A DNA stretch of 64,000 bases from Pieris napi (lineage: Eukaryota > Arthropoda > Insecta > Lepidoptera > Pieridae), in the NCBI RefSeq assembly GCF_905475465.1, contig NC_062237.1:13006501-13070500 (forward strand), given 5' to 3'. The notes under the pieces are model-generated. The model saw nothing but the letters and a program-made list of their open reading frames with translations. It made no database searches and was not told the DNA's origin. Positions 24,880-36,440 of the stretch are shown in pieces; position 1 is the first letter of the stretch, and each line of letters opens with the position of its first letter. Made by a program: the position numbers and the translations under genes.

Positions 24880-25112
24880 TCCAAGGCTCCAGCTCCAAGT
24901 GGAAATGGATAGGCCATACACTCCAAGACTCCAATTGTCCCCAAGCAGGAGCTTGATTGGAACCCGCAAGGAAGCATTCCAAACCTGGCGTCGTACTGTT
25001 GCAGATGAGGCAAAGAGAGCCAGAAAGACTTGGTAAAATATGAGGCTCAAGACCGAACGCGATGGAGAGTCACTGTGGACGCCTTCTGCCCCATCTAGGG
25101 GTTATGGGACAT
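24880..25112 (+). pseudogene. LINE C-terminal relic (QTWRRTV type)
   Basis: Read across frames, the plus strand gives KWKWIGHTLQ, then FQTWRRTVADEAKRARKTW, then AQDRTRWRVTVDAFCP. These are the three successive signature segments at the C terminus of many insect endonuclease-reverse transcriptases. At least two frameshifts and stop codons separate them. It is a dead 5'-truncated LINE. Confidence 0.8.
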
Positions 25113-25640
25113 TAAGACAAAGTATAGGTATATTGTGTGTGATACCTGTGACTTGTAGAAACTATTGTACTTTTGGCTTTGAAATATTTCACAAACACAG
25201 ACATAGGAATATAATATATCATTGATAAATAAATTTATATTCGATGGCTGAATTGATACGTCTTATTTCGAAGTGAAATTTACCATATATTTAAATTTAA
25301 TTGTATAAGTCTAATATTTGTAATATAATATCGATAATTTAAATTTCCAATAAGCAAATTAAAATAAATAGATGGTAAGATTGTGATGCAATTTCAGCTT
25401 CAAATTGCAGTCTCGTGTCGCAATTTCTTGATAAGATAGTTTTAAATACATTCCCATATATGGACCTGGACAGGTTTGCCGAATTTCTTGAACCTTTGAA
25501 ATATTTATGAGGTCAAGCTTATTTTAATGGTCATCAACATTAATTTAGTTAATTTTATCTTTGATAAAAAATACATTAAATTTCACATTTAAGTCGGTTA
25601 ATGTCTAATGAGAGAAGTAAAATCTCGTACATGATCAGCA
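25113..25640. other. AT-rich non-coding DNA
   Basis: No gene or repeat is recognised between the LINE relic and the next LINE tail. Confidence 0.4.
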
Positions 25641-25745
25641 GCATGGTGCACCCATGGACACTTAATTCCAGAGGTTTCGCGAATGCGTTGCCGGCCTTTA
25701 AAGAATTGGTACGCTCTTTCCTAGAAGGACCCAAGTACGGTTAAA
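25641..25745 (-). repeat. Jockey-type LINE 3' fragment
   Basis: It contains CACCCATGGACACTTAATTC, GCGAATGCGTTGCCGGCC and TTAAAGAATTGGTACGCTCT, that is the GRQR-TR coding block on the minus strand. The tail with its A-run is missing; the insertion was probably disrupted later. Confidence 0.75.
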
Positions 25746-26624
25746 AGCCCGAGGTTTTGTTTTAGACACCTAAAAAACTCGCGTCATGTAAATTTAAATC
25801 TTTATTTTTTCTGTATATAAGATTATATAATATCTTTTTTTATATGGAATTGATTCAAATAAACAATTGTGTTGCTCTGAAAACAAGTTTTACAGTTTTA
25901 TTGCTACTCAAGATACGAAATGCAAAATTAATTTGTATAATGCAAATAAATTACCAATTAATAATTATAGGATAGTTGCTGACCCTAGCCGAAATGCGCG
26001 TGTGTGCCATTCTTTCTCACATTTTTGATCACAACATTTTTATTTGTATCGCGTCTGTGTCATTGCATCTGTGTGCGTGGGCGTGCATGTGTGCACTAAT
26101 TGCGATAGCTACTTCATTTAAATTTCGAATGTCAGACGGCCATTGCGAAAAAAGTTTAAATTCGAATTTTAATTATCGTATGTTATTTTTCGTATTAGGT
26201 TTATATTTGGTTAATACGATTTCTTTATATACAAGTTCTGTATGTATGTCAGAGACACAGTTTTAAGGACATGGTCGCTTGAGAATTGATAGTGAATATG
26301 TTGAAAAACATTCAATTGCATTCACTCAAATTTCCTAACTGTTCATTGTTCAAGAAAAAACCTAAATCGAGGCCAGGTGATGCATTGATTGACTTTTAAC
26401 ATTGTTTTGTGTATGCATTATTACACATTAGGTCGTTTGCCTTTGGGGTTTTCGGCCTTAATTTGGGGCATTATTGTTTATGGAACGCTACAGATGAAAA
26501 ATGCATCCAAAAAAATCCCTGATCATTCTGTATCGTAATAAGTGTCAAATAACTTGAATATGTTCTCGTAGTATAGTAATGCGTTGTTAGGCATACAAGG
26601 GGGCTTGGTCAAGATGCCTTAACA
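25746..26624. other. AT-rich non-coding DNA
   Basis: An open frame of 96 codons at 25976-26266 is cysteine- and leucine-rich but has no recognised family. No other feature is seen. Confidence 0.35.
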
Positions 26625-26846
26625 GTAGTGTATCTCTCTTTAATCGGCAGCTCATGTCGTATCGTGGTCAGCAAGGAAGCATCTGGAGTGGACTATCTGT
26701 TTCCAGTTTTGAGGACGATGAGTCTTTCACTTGATCCGTCCATCTGGTTGGTGAACGGCCACGTGATCTTTGGCCTTCTGTGTTACCAACCACGGTCAGT
26801 TTCTCCAAGTACTCATCGCCTCTGCGTATTGTATGGCCGAAATATA
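26625..26846 (-). pseudogene. LINE C-terminal relic with RGRSPTRWTDQ motif
   Basis: The minus strand translates almost continuously: FGHTIRRGDEYLEKL, TVVGNTEGQRSRGRSPTRW, TDQVKDSSSSKLE. This is the best-preserved copy of a LINE family that also left relics at 20.3, 21.6, 54.3 and 59.5 kb. The spacing GH-(I)-R...GR-P-RW-DQ is the usual layout near the C terminus of non-LTR polyproteins. The frame breaks after the KDSSSSKLE segment. Confidence 0.85.
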
Positions 26847-27821
26847 CGATTCGCTGTAGGCGAAATTTGTCGACGTAGTATTCTTTACTTCTAATAACTT
26901 AATTTGAACATATGTTGTGCAAAGAGAAACTTTTATTATAAAAGGCAGGTGCGATTGAAATCTTAGCAAAAAAAAATTAAACCGACATAAAAACTAAGTT
27001 TGTAAAATTAAGTGACATTTTGCGTGCAATTATCGCTTGCCCTTGCAGGTGCACGCAGAATAATAATTTGTGAGAATATATACTTTATTAACTATTATAT
27101 AACCTGTGTTTTTCCTTAGCGAATAATATACAAAGCTATATGTTTCTCACAACGATAATTCCCCTCGGTAAATATTGTTGCGTATTTACAATAGTTAACC
27201 AATACGTTCAAATTAAAACAAATAAAACCTTTTTAAATGAAAACAAAGCAAAATTAAAATTTTCAGTTACGTCATTTCCCACCGCGGCTGAAACGATAAA
27301 CGGCCAATGCAACCGGACATTACGCCCTCATTTTTATTTGGCACATAGACAAAAACACCCTTTTTTCTTTACATAACGCACACAGCCGAAAATATATAAC
27401 ATACACAGGACCACTTATTATACTCATGATAAAATGTACACGCGATTTTGGCTTCTTTTTAAAACGAAACAAGGCCATATTGGTGTGTGATTTAAGCGTA
27501 AGCTGATTATCGCATGGAGGCTGGACAGTAGGCGTTCGATAATTAGTAAATGTTTTTTAAACAGAATTCCAAATTTGAAATGAAGTTTCATTCGGCTCGA
27601 TTGTGATTCAAATTAATTGCTGCATTCGTATTTTCAAACAAAACATGTGATGCCTTGTTTTTATTTTAATAAGTGTAAAGTTTTTAATAATATTCCGTGA
27701 GACTGATTTCCGTTAGTAAACTAATGTAGACATTACTATTATAAAAGTTAAAAGTAGTTAAAAGTTAAACAGAAGTTCATTTTAGATATACATATTTATA
27801 TTTAATAAATTTTGATGTGCA
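26847..27821. other. AT-rich non-coding DNA
   Basis: No gene recognised. A 78-codon frame at 27140-27376 has no domain signature. Confidence 0.4.
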
Positions 27822-28054
27822 GAGCAGAGTTGGCCTGAGGTCGTAGGTTCGATACCCGGCTGTGCACCAATGGACTTTCTTTCTATGCGCATCGATTATC
27901 GAATATTGAAGGAAAACGTCGTGACGTAACCGGCTATAGATCAAAGTCGACGGCGTGTGTCAGGCACAACAGGCTGATCTCCTACTTGCCTAGTAGATAG
28001 GAAAATGATGTTGAAACAGATACATAAATCTGAGGCTTAGCCCTAAAAAGGATG
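27822..28054 (+). repeat. tRNA-derived SINE with a deleted A-box region
   Basis: The head GAGCAGAGTTGGCC is joined directly to TGAGGTCGTAGGTTCGATAC, so about 30 bases of the usual TAGTGGCTTCAGCGTGCGAC block are missing. The rest follows the usual order to CTTAGCCCTAAAAAGG. It keeps the B-box but not the complete A-box. Confidence 0.85.
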
Positions 28055-28825
28055 TATTTAAACTTATTTATTTATAAAAATGTTGATGTGGGTAATCTAT
28101 ATTATTTTAATTCGGCCGATCGTCATTTGACACTTGCTGTTTTGTTTCGCTTTTGGACGCATTTTGAATTTTATTTTTGCCAATTTTATTTATTAGTTAC
28201 GTCCTCAATTTTATAATTTCTTACTGAGTGTTTATTTTAAAGGCAAGGTATTATTCGTATATTATCAGTCTTATAATATTGTTCACATACTACTTTCTCC
28301 ATATCCTTACGACTGACAATTCTTCATGTTAAAGAAAATATCGAAACGAGGTGTATTTTGAGATAAATAAAATTAAGTAATACAAGAGTTTCATTTGACC
28401 TCAATAATGTCAAAAACTCGAGCATACCCAAGTGGTTACACACACCAAGAACCCAATCTTAAGTCCCTTTTAGATACTTTTCGTCTGACCATTATAACTT
28501 GACCTGTGCGTGCTCTTTGGACTTTTAGCGATTTAAGGCATTTTATAAACTCGCTTTCTTTGTTTATTCTTCAACGTTTTTTACAGAATATTATTAATAG
28601 AGCTTCAAGAGTATAAATGAAATATAGTGAAATATGAATTTGGACTTTCGTAAGCACATTTCTGCGCTTGTCTCTACTAACCTGGATGGTCTTTTGAACC
28701 TCTGGGTTACACTTAACTACAGAGAAAAAGAAAGAAGGGAATAACATTATTACAGATTTCGCACTGATATACAAGTTTTAAATATTATTTTTATGAAGTT
28801 TATTTTAGGTTGACATGTATATGTT
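28055..28825. other. AT-rich non-coding DNA
   Basis: No gene or clear repeat is recognised. A minus-strand frame of 67 codons (28571-28774) has no known signature. Confidence 0.4.
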
Positions 28826-29135
28826 ACCGTAAAATTGTAAAAACCGTTAGATTGTAATCTATCTCGCGAGATTATAAACTGTCGAAAGATTGTGAATCTC
28901 AGCGTACTGCTTACAATTTAACGTATTATTATTCGGTAGATTGTACTACACTAACTTAGTTATCATTCAAACTTTTTTGGTCAATTACATATTAATTTTA
29001 CTTCCCAACAATTTCATATAACTACCGAATAATAATACCTTAAATTGTAAGGAGTTCGTTGAGGTTCACAATCTTTCGACAGTTTATAATCTCGCGAGAT
29101 AGATTACAATCTAACGGTTTTTACAATTTTACGGT
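28826..29135. mobile_element. 310-bp near-perfect palindrome (foldback element)
   Basis: Bases 28826-28939 and 29022-29135 are 114-nt inverted arms with five mismatches by direct comparison, around an 82-nt AT-rich loop (28940-29021). Outer ends read ACCGTAAAATTG. Weaker complementarity continues to about 28819 and 29143. Within each arm, ATCTCGCGAGAT is itself a palindrome. The layout fits a foldback MITE that inserted or duplicated recently. There is no coding capacity, and target duplications are not clearly resolved. Confidence 0.85.
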
Positions 29136-29300
29136 GACATATATTTGATTTGAAACTTTATCATATTGGGAAATGTAAAATATATAATTTTCACAGGTTA
29201 CTTTGTTACGTCTAAATGTAAATGAAAATTTAAGTAAAGCAGAAACATATATTAAATTGATAACATCATCATAACACTACGATCAAACGTGTATGACGTT

Positions 29301-29405
29301 GAGAATAAGAAGAGGAAGTCAACCAGAAACTTGGGAAGATGAAATAAAAGGGATAGCAGGATATGAGAGACAAGTGAAAGAATTTGGAAGGAGGCCATCC
29401 GGTTG
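29301..29405 (+). pseudogene. Short LINE C-terminal relic
   Basis: One plus-strand frame reads RRGSQPETWEDEIKGIAGYE and continues RQVKEFGRRP. This corresponds to the GRPETRWEDDIKRIAG stretch seen near the end of many insect LINE polyproteins. Only about 35 codons are recognisable. The key R-W of the motif has become T-W. Confidence 0.6.
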
Positions 29406-30146
29406 TGTATTTAACATAATATTTAAACTACAATAAACATATAAATCAACAATCTTAGTCGAGATACCCATCAAGAATTCAATTCCCGTCAAAATAATTA
29501 AAGGCTACCAAAAATAAAAAAAAGAAAGCGTTAAATAACCCTGATTGAAGTCATAACCAGAAAATATCAAAAATATCTAAATAATAAATAAAACCTTTCT
29601 CCTATACTCATAGGTTGTAAGATTTGGTGGATCGTTAAAACTGGTTGTGGTAGTTTTACAAAAACGGCCGAGGGCTCTCAAAGACTCGTTGAGCTAGACT
29701 CGAAGGGCAGAGGGTCGCGAGAACTGGATTACTCGGCAGACGATATATACCTTAGAAGGGCAATTGATGTATAGATCAGTTGCTAGGGAAGCTTTTTTGA
29801 ACAGCTGGTTGCTTTTTGGCTGTATGGGATTGTTTGTTAGTTTTAGGCTACGTTTTTGGTGGGAATAGGTTTAATTTCTGTGTATTTATTTATTGCAGTT
29901 TACCACGTCATACATAATATATTTGCGGTATGTGTTAAAAGCTATCTTATCTAAAATAAAATGACGATTTTGGTAAACATAAATGATAAAAAAAAATAAA
30001 AATCACTAGTAATGGTTATTGTTAAAAAAGATAAATATTTCTAGCAAAACAGCGGATTATGTATAAGATAGTTATATAATGTATAAAAAGAAAATACGCT
30101 TTTGACCAAGAAACATATTTTTAGTATAAAAATAAATGAATTGACG
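29406..30146. other. AT-rich non-coding DNA
   Basis: No gene seen. The patch at 29640-29790 is somewhat richer in GC but has no recognised content. Confidence 0.4.
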
Positions 30147-30270
30147 TTTTTTTATGTAATAGGAGGTAAACGGCCAGGAGGTGCATTTGATGTTAAGTGA
30201 TACCGTCGCCCATGGACACTCACATTGCCAGAAGGCTCGCAAGTGCGTTGCCGGCCTTTTACGAGTTGAA
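30147..30270 (-). repeat. Jockey-type LINE 3' end with A-tail
   Basis: The plus strand starts with a T-run (complement of the A-tail) and continues TGATGTTAAGTGATACCGTC, GCCCATGGACACTCAC and GCAAGTGCGTTGCCGGCC. Sense is minus. About 120 bases of the 3' end are kept. A 107-codon minus-strand frame and a 72-codon plus-strand frame crossing it derive from this tail. Confidence 0.85.
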
Positions 30271-30635
30271 AAAAAGATGTCAATTTTTATGATTGTTAAA
30301 GAGATTTTTATTAGAACAATGGTTGGAAAATATATAGTTCGTAGTCGCAGTTGGTCATGGCAATATTTGAGAAATATATACTGGGTGTTGGGCATATAAA
30401 ATTTTTGTCAAATAATATGTATAGTATATTACACAGAACATAATGTTGCATATAAACAAATATATCTATGTAAACACAGAACATTACATCCTGTTTATTG
30501 AGTTTAATGTAATTATTATATTGCTACAGTATGAATAAAATCCATGGTTATATGTAATCTAATCATGGAAATAATTATGAATAGTTAATTGTTTGCGGAA
30601 TGCAAAAGTCTTTGATTTCAACACCAGATACCCAG

Positions 30636-30690
30636 TATTTACAATTGTCTTAACCTACATAGTAATAATAATTAAAAAATATAATTAGTT
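30636..30690 (+). repeat. CAGTATTTACAATTGTC / TAATAATAA repeat block
   Basis: This third copy of the block found at 2922 and 8236 runs CAGTATTTACAATTGTCTTA, then ACCTACATAGTAATAATA and an A-rich end. No GGTCCCTGT core follows here. Confidence 0.6.
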
Positions 30691-32486
30691 GTTAAGGTTG
30701 CTTCACTTCCGTGATTATGTTAAGAATATTTTTATTAATTAATTATCTGTTAAAGTGCTATTTTAATTTGTTATTTTTAATAAAACAAACGCGCGTCTTA
30801 AAATACACTTAAAGGCATGAACAAGTACAATGTTATAGATAACTAAATATCATTTATAATTGTATAGTGTGGTCTGTGCTATAGTCTGCAATTTGATTGA
30901 TTTAATTTCTTTTTTATAGAATGTTATTTGATATCAGTTAAAAATGTTAAAAGTAATATATCTAAAACATAACTTTAAATAAATTAGATAAACAAACATT
31001 AAATAAACCGATTAAGAATGTAGTTCCAAGAGAACACGTTTGTTATCGTTGACATTCACTTGTACTACGCCAACAAAACCCGTTTCCATAGACAACAATT
31101 CAAATATCGAATGCTATCGGTGCACACTAGCGCATTAGATGCGAGTTAGTGTGCGTTTTAGGGCTGCCCTCCACTGGATTATTGCCATTTCCGCAATACT
31201 AATAACCCTTTATTGGGTCGTGTGATTCATGTGTGAAAGGTGAAGCAAGATTTATACGACTCCATATTTAGAGTATACTATTCACTGCCGATATTGTAAC
31301 ATAATATAGACACAACTATTAGGCCAAAAAGTATGTGGATTATAAAAACAACTGAGCATCAAACAGGGCACAAAAATCAGGTGAAGATTGGAACTGTCTT
31401 AATGCTGAGTTCAGATGAGCTGATATACTGGGATCAGTATGCCTTCTATTGTGAAAACTCTGTCAAAATGTAATGCTTAAATATCATATTACCGACACCC
31501 TGAAGTTAGCTATAGTCAGCATTTTAGTTTTTTCTATATATTATATTATCGTGTTACATGTTACGTTACGTTATCATGTACATAACGTACACACACGTTT
31601 TTTTATTCTTCTATTGATATAGTATAAAGCTAACTAATTTATAGTGTTTTAATCTTAAGATGTTACCCATGGATTCGAGTGGATCACAACCTTTAGCCAT
31701 GCATGTGTGCGTCTATCCTTCCTTGACCTAGAGCCGCGACTATCGTCTCTAGGTCAGGACCACTACACACACTACACGATTCATCCAGTATAACCTGAGC
31801 TCCCATACCCCGCACACTATTCACACGGCCGACTAATGCAGGAACTATGAATATGCGAGCCGGGCTCTTTGTACACTGGACGTGGATACTCGGCTAGACG
31901 AGTCGTAGACGGATGCCACGCAATCTCGGTAATAGCGGTTTGAATTTCGAATGCTTTTAGGTCAGAATTCGAATACTTAAGTTTTAATTAACGTTGCGTG
32001 TTGTGTGGTATGGGGTTAAATTATGTTTGGGAATTTGTTTGAATCGCGAATTTATGTTAAATATTATATCAAAAGTAAAATAACTATAAAATAAATTTCG
32101 TAGTTTTCCTTGTGATAATTAGTGTTCGACTATTAGGTATATTACCTTACCTGTGTGGAATCATTCAAAATTGTACAATGAAACAAACTTTGAACGGTTA
32201 CACAATACTTAACAACGCAACGCAAACTAACATATCAGCTACCCAAAGAACGCAGTTTCTTTACCCAACGCTTGTATTCCTTCAAAGGCCCATCTTTAAC
32301 CACTTTCTTAAAAACGAACTTCTCAACAAATCCTATTCTTAAACGGAAAGTATTCTTATTGTGCTACAATAGTTTAATTATAAAATGTAACTGTTATGTA
32401 GAAATTATTGTCAAGTACCGTTAATTTGTCAAAAGGAAGAGAAGAGAGTAGCCACTCATGACACAGGGAATCCCAGTGTGGGGCAC
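30691..32486. other. AT-rich DNA with a GC-richer segment at 31660-31960
   Basis: A hairpin GCACACTAG...TTAGTGTGC lies at 31122-31154. The GC-richer stretch holds an exact 10-bp inverted repeat, TGACCTAGAG at 31724-31733 and its complement at 31747-31756. No exon or gene is recognised. A 76-codon frame at 32112-32342 has no signature. Confidence 0.4.
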
Positions 32487-32720
32487 TTTTTTTAATGTAA
32501 TAGGAGGCAAACGGGCAGGATCACCTGATGTTAAGTGATACCGCCGCCCATGGACACTCACATTGCCATAAGGCTCGAAAGTGAGTTGCCGGCCTTTTAA
32601 GAATTGGTACGCTCTTTTCTTGAAGGACCCTAAGTCGAATTGGTTCGGAAATACTTCAGTGGTTCCACATAGTGGTAGTGCCGAGGTGATACGGATGGTA
32701 TTTTGTAATCTGCCTTGACG
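32487..32720 (-). repeat. Jockey-type LINE 3' end, 5'-truncated
   Basis: A T-run (A-tail complement) is followed by GCAAACGGGCAGGATCACCT, TGATGTTAAGTGATACCGCC, GTTGCCGGCCTTTTAAGAAT and CTAAGTCGAATTGGTTCGG. Sense is minus. Part of the WN-LP block and the segment beyond it have been lost or deleted (AGTGGTTCCACATAGTGG). Confidence 0.85.
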
Positions 32721-33146
32721 TTCCTTGTCTTTTTAACTATCCTTTTTATTATGTGTAAAACAGTGTTTCTTTCTTCTTTCTTTCTTACATTACATCAACT
32801 AAAGGGATTCCAAGTTAGTGGTCTTAGATGGTTTATGGGTTGTGGCACAGAATAACTTTAAAAATATCAAAATTCTAACGATAAATTCTAGACGATACAA
32901 ATGTTCAGATAATAAAAAACCGGGTTTAAATTAAAAGTCCATAATTAAATAGTGCATGTAGATATAGAATTATCTAAAACCGGTACATTTTTAGTGCATT
33001 GATAATATTCTTGTGTAACTCATATCGAATTCCGACTAATTCAAAACGTTGCTGAATAAAAATCGTAATTAGATTATAGATTTAGCAAGAACTCCTGTAT
33101 TTTGATGTCTGAGTCAGACAGTCTGATGGAAGCTAGACTTAGCTGA
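32721..33146. other. AT-rich non-coding DNA
   Basis: A CT-rich microsatellite (CTTTCTTCTTTCTTTC) is at 32765-32790. Nothing else is recognised. Confidence 0.4.
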
Positions 33147-33359
33147 TCATACCATTAGAATTTCAGTTTCTACACTTAGACGCCCATTTAGATCGATCGA
33201 TCGGTCGATCTCCTTCCAGAAGCTTAGAAGTTTCCTATTCAATTCGCAGGCTTTACGGAGCGACCCCATTGCTCTGAGGATTTCCGTTCCTCCCGCTGAA
33301 ACAGCCTCTGCAACGATCCCGTATCCAATGCTGTACCGAGGCGTCGACAAAATCATCAA
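33147..33359 (-). other. Unrecognised coding-like segment
   Basis: A 70-codon frame on the minus strand is balanced in composition, with segments such as SIGYGIVAEAVSAGGTEIL and SLRKACELNRKLLSFWKEID. It lies in sequence noticeably richer in GC than its flanks. No family is recognised. A decayed retroelement ORF1 or a lone exon are both possible. No splice sites were chosen. Confidence 0.25.
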
Positions 33360-33431
33360 GATTGGAAGGTCTCAGATTCTATATTCAAAATATCAGACGT
33401 AATTTTTACTAGTCCAAGGTTTAGAAGGTAC

Positions 33432-33686
33432 AGAGTAGTATTGGCCTAGTAGCTTCAGCGTGCGACTGTTTTTACTGAGGTCGTAGGTTCGATCCTCGGC
33501 TGTGCACCAATGGACTTTCTTTCTATGTGCGCATTTAAATTTGCTAGAACGCTGAAGGAAAACATCGTGAGGAAACCGATATGTCTTAGATCCAAAAAGT
33601 CGACGGCGTGTGTCAGGTACTGGAGGCTGATCACCTACTTGCCTATTAGATTTAAAAATGATCATGAAACAGATTCAGAAAAACTC
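33432..33686 (+). repeat. tRNA-derived SINE, near complete
   Basis: It contains the head GTATTGGCCTAGTAGCTTC, the B-box GTAGGTTCGATCCTCGGCTG, the CACCAATGGACTTTCTTTC block, GAAGGAAAACATCGTGAGG, GTCGACGGCGTGTGTCAG, GAGGCTGATCACCTACTTG and the end AACAGATTCAGAAA. The final tail block is lost. Antisense open frame at 33393-33665 is not a gene. Confidence 0.9.
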
Positions 33687-34528
33687 AAGCCAGCCGTTTT
33701 AATGTCACGCTTCCTTCCATCAGATTTAAACTAATTGGTATTTTTATGCACTAGTACCTTTCTTTATTACAACACAATAGAGGCGATTCAGTGAACACCT
33801 AGATATGTATATTAATTAATATTTATTAATAAATTTTCCATTATTTACAAAACGGAGCGCATTAATTTATGATTGTTCCGCTTGTCAAACAAGTGATAAA
33901 CACATTGCGCGATTGGACTTGCCTTGAATCGATTTAGAATTATTAAACTGAGTCATGACTTTACGATGTACTAGGTTCGCATAAACGTATAGGTATTAAT
34001 AGTGCGTTGCCAAAGTCAAGGGTTGCTAATGCATCGGGGTGAACGACCGCCGAAACGCAGCAGGCGGCAAGGTCACACACACTAGTGCAAATACACACAT
34101 AGATGACGGCCGTGAAATTAGAAATATTAGTGATGTGTTTGATTCGATAGTTTTTCGATAATTTTGTCACGTGTAATCCTACACAAATCAAAATCAAATT
34201 TGGAATATTAAATTACTAATATGGAATATATATATAAGTAATTTAAAAATAATAAACCCATGTATGGACACAGGTTTTGTGTCATGCTATTTATAACAAT
34301 AATTACTATTCAATATCGTACGCTGATGCAGTTAACACGAATGTCAACACACGGACATAGTAATGTGACCAATTTAGAATAACAATGAAGTATTTTATCA
34401 CTGACGTTCAGAAGTCAAAAGAATTATTAACAAGCAAGTACGCATCGGAAATTAAAAAGGGAATTTATTTTCAAACGGACGCATCAATTTAGAATAAACA
34501 ATAAGGGTTTTCTAAGGCTATTTCTTGG
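33687..34528. other. AT-rich non-coding DNA
   Basis: A GC-richer patch with CACACACACTAG lies at 34030-34100. No gene recognised. Confidence 0.4.
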
Positions 34529-34746
34529 AAATGGAAATGGGCAGACCATATTGCAAGGTGTAGAGATAAAAGATGGTCCGCCGAAGCCACTGTAGCTGTA
34601 GGGAATCTCCAGGAAAAAGAAACGTGGGAAGACCACAAAAGCGATAGACTGACGACATTGTTAAGTTTTCTGCAGAGAAATGGGTAGTGGAAGCTAATAA
34701 AAGATCCAAATGGAAAATTCAGGAGGAGGCCTTTACCCAAAAGTAG
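34529..34746 (+). pseudogene. LINE C-terminal relic (GRPQKR-TDDI type)
   Basis: The plus strand reads KWKWADHIARCRDKRWSAEA in one frame. It shifts to GKRNVGRPQKR, then stop, TDDIVKFSAEKW, and ends WKIQEEAFTQK with a stop at 34744-34746. The layout KW-W-GH(I)AR, GRP-R(W)-DDI, W...EEA is the classic C terminus of an insect endonuclease-reverse transcriptase. One frameshift and one internal stop (in place of W) make it inactive. Confidence 0.85.
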
Positions 34747-36180
34747 CTATAGAAGTAACTAACGTAGACTAACAGTATAATAACAAAACTAATACCCATT
34801 TGATGTGTAGTTTTATTTAGTATGGAATTAAAGTGGCTTTATTATTAAGGCTTATTCTACTAAGTAAATATAATTTGGTTACATATATTCAGTGCAGTCC
34901 GCTTTTGGATTAGTCAAGGGCGTGAGTTGCATTATAATCAGTGCAATTTTAGAATGTACAACAATGTGTTACCATGAAGAAACAATCGTTTCCTGTACAC
35001 ACACATGCTAATTCTGTGTACGATCGCACAAAGATATAATGTTTTTTTCTTCGTCTGAATTTTAAATTAAATCGCAAATTTTGGCTTATAAAACATTTAT
35101 TAATAAGCCATAAAACAGTAATAAACAATTAAATTTGTTGGCAGCAATTAGCCTAGCCTTGAAACAGGAAAGGAAAATAGAATTACAAATTTAATGCAGT
35201 TATTTTAATCAAGTGTGTTGGACTAAAAAACACAATTATTATTCACTTGAAATATCTTAAAGTTTTAAATATGTATTCAATACCAATGCAAACATACAAA
35301 TATCCTCCGCCATCTTAGCCTTTGTTACAAGGCTAACCGGGTTATTTAATGTCTGATTCACGTCAAATCTAGAGAATAACATTTATATCATTATTAAAAC
35401 AGTTTGTTTATCGTTATTTCGTTCTATAATTAGTTAGAAAATTTCCGCATTGATTTACCAAGAATTCATGTTTACGTTCGCTGTTTTATTTTTAATTTCG
35501 TCGAAACACTTGTGTAATAAGTATTGCTTATGACACTGTTTATATATTAGAGATATTACGTCAATAATTTATATTATTCATTTGTTTTATAGTTTATCGA
35601 TATCTTAGAACATCTCTACGCGTGCTATACGTCATGCACTAAATTACGCTAGTGTTTGCAATGAAATCGAGTTGGTTTATTTTCGTAATGTTAGGTTCAG
35701 AATGCTCTCGAGTAGACTCTGCTTTCGATAATACTGACAGCTGAATCAGAGATGCGCTTCGAAAAATATAAGAATATTTTCCATTCACATTCTGGGTCTT
35801 TAAATTTAATACTGTTTGGGAAAATTTATATGCAGGCGAACAAGATTTCTGTACTTTAATTCTTAATATATAATATTTGCTTAAAGAAACAGGAATTTTG
35901 TGCCAATTGAGAACTAAGCAAAAAAACCTCAGAACATATTAAATGTTTTACTTAGAATTTTACGTAACGACACAGGAAAGGCTGTTATTTAAAAAAATAC
36001 GTCCATGTTTATGATTCAAAATTAAATGTTACGATATGCTTCCAAAATTGGGCTTTTAAAAACAATTATTCATATTCGGAAAGCCCTTCAAGTACAAATA
36101 GAAAGCCGGCTCTAATTACGTTGAAATAATACATGAGCGGCCCACCATTGTTGTCAAAAAAAAAATTAACAAAACTCCCA
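34747..36180. other. AT-rich non-coding DNA
   Basis: No gene or repeat recognised in this interval. Confidence 0.4.
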
Positions 36181-36440
36181 AAAAATGCAAATAGCATAAA
36201 ACTTCCCGCGTAAAATAACGACCCAAGATGGCCGCTACTTAGATCCAGCCTTCTATTGGTTCGCTAGCTTTTAAATTTAAAAATGGAATGCACTGTCCTT
36301 GGCGCGGTGGGTTCGTTGACCTTCCGATGCATTTTGGCGGTTTCCGCTAAATTTGAAATGGCGTTAACGACTTAGGTTTTCGTTAATAAATTTTAGACTT
36401 TAATAACGCGTTGTAAGGTATGTTTTTGTTTAATTGCAGT
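36181..36440 (+). promoter_or_regulatory. Promoter-like patch with possible splice donor
   Basis: An exact octamer ATGCAAAT (36185-36192), CAAGATGGCCGC (36224-36235, resembling a YY1/Pho-type core), and an inverted CCAAT box ATTGG (36255-36259) occur within 75 bp. Some 160 bp downstream is AAG/GTATGT (36415-36423), a good splice donor, and TTTAATTGCAG (36429-36439), a good acceptor. They are too close together to bound one intron. Motif presence alone is weak evidence. Confidence 0.2.

Noticed and set aside
25976..26266. 96-codon frame rich in hydrophobic and cysteine residues
   Set aside because: Could look like a membrane or secreted peptide but has no recognisable family, promoter or intron structure.
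31310..31345. TTAGGCCAAAAAGTATGTGG, resembling a Tc1-type transposon end
   Set aside because: No matching inverted end or TA duplication was found nearby.
34020..34110. Possible third copy of the TGACCT-NN-AGGTCA module
   Set aside because: Only TGTGTGACC and GCCGCC-like words agree; spacing and the half-site pair are not preserved.
36418..36439. GTATGT...TTGCAG as an intron
   Set aside because: Twenty-two bases is far too short for an insect intron; the two sites cannot be used together.
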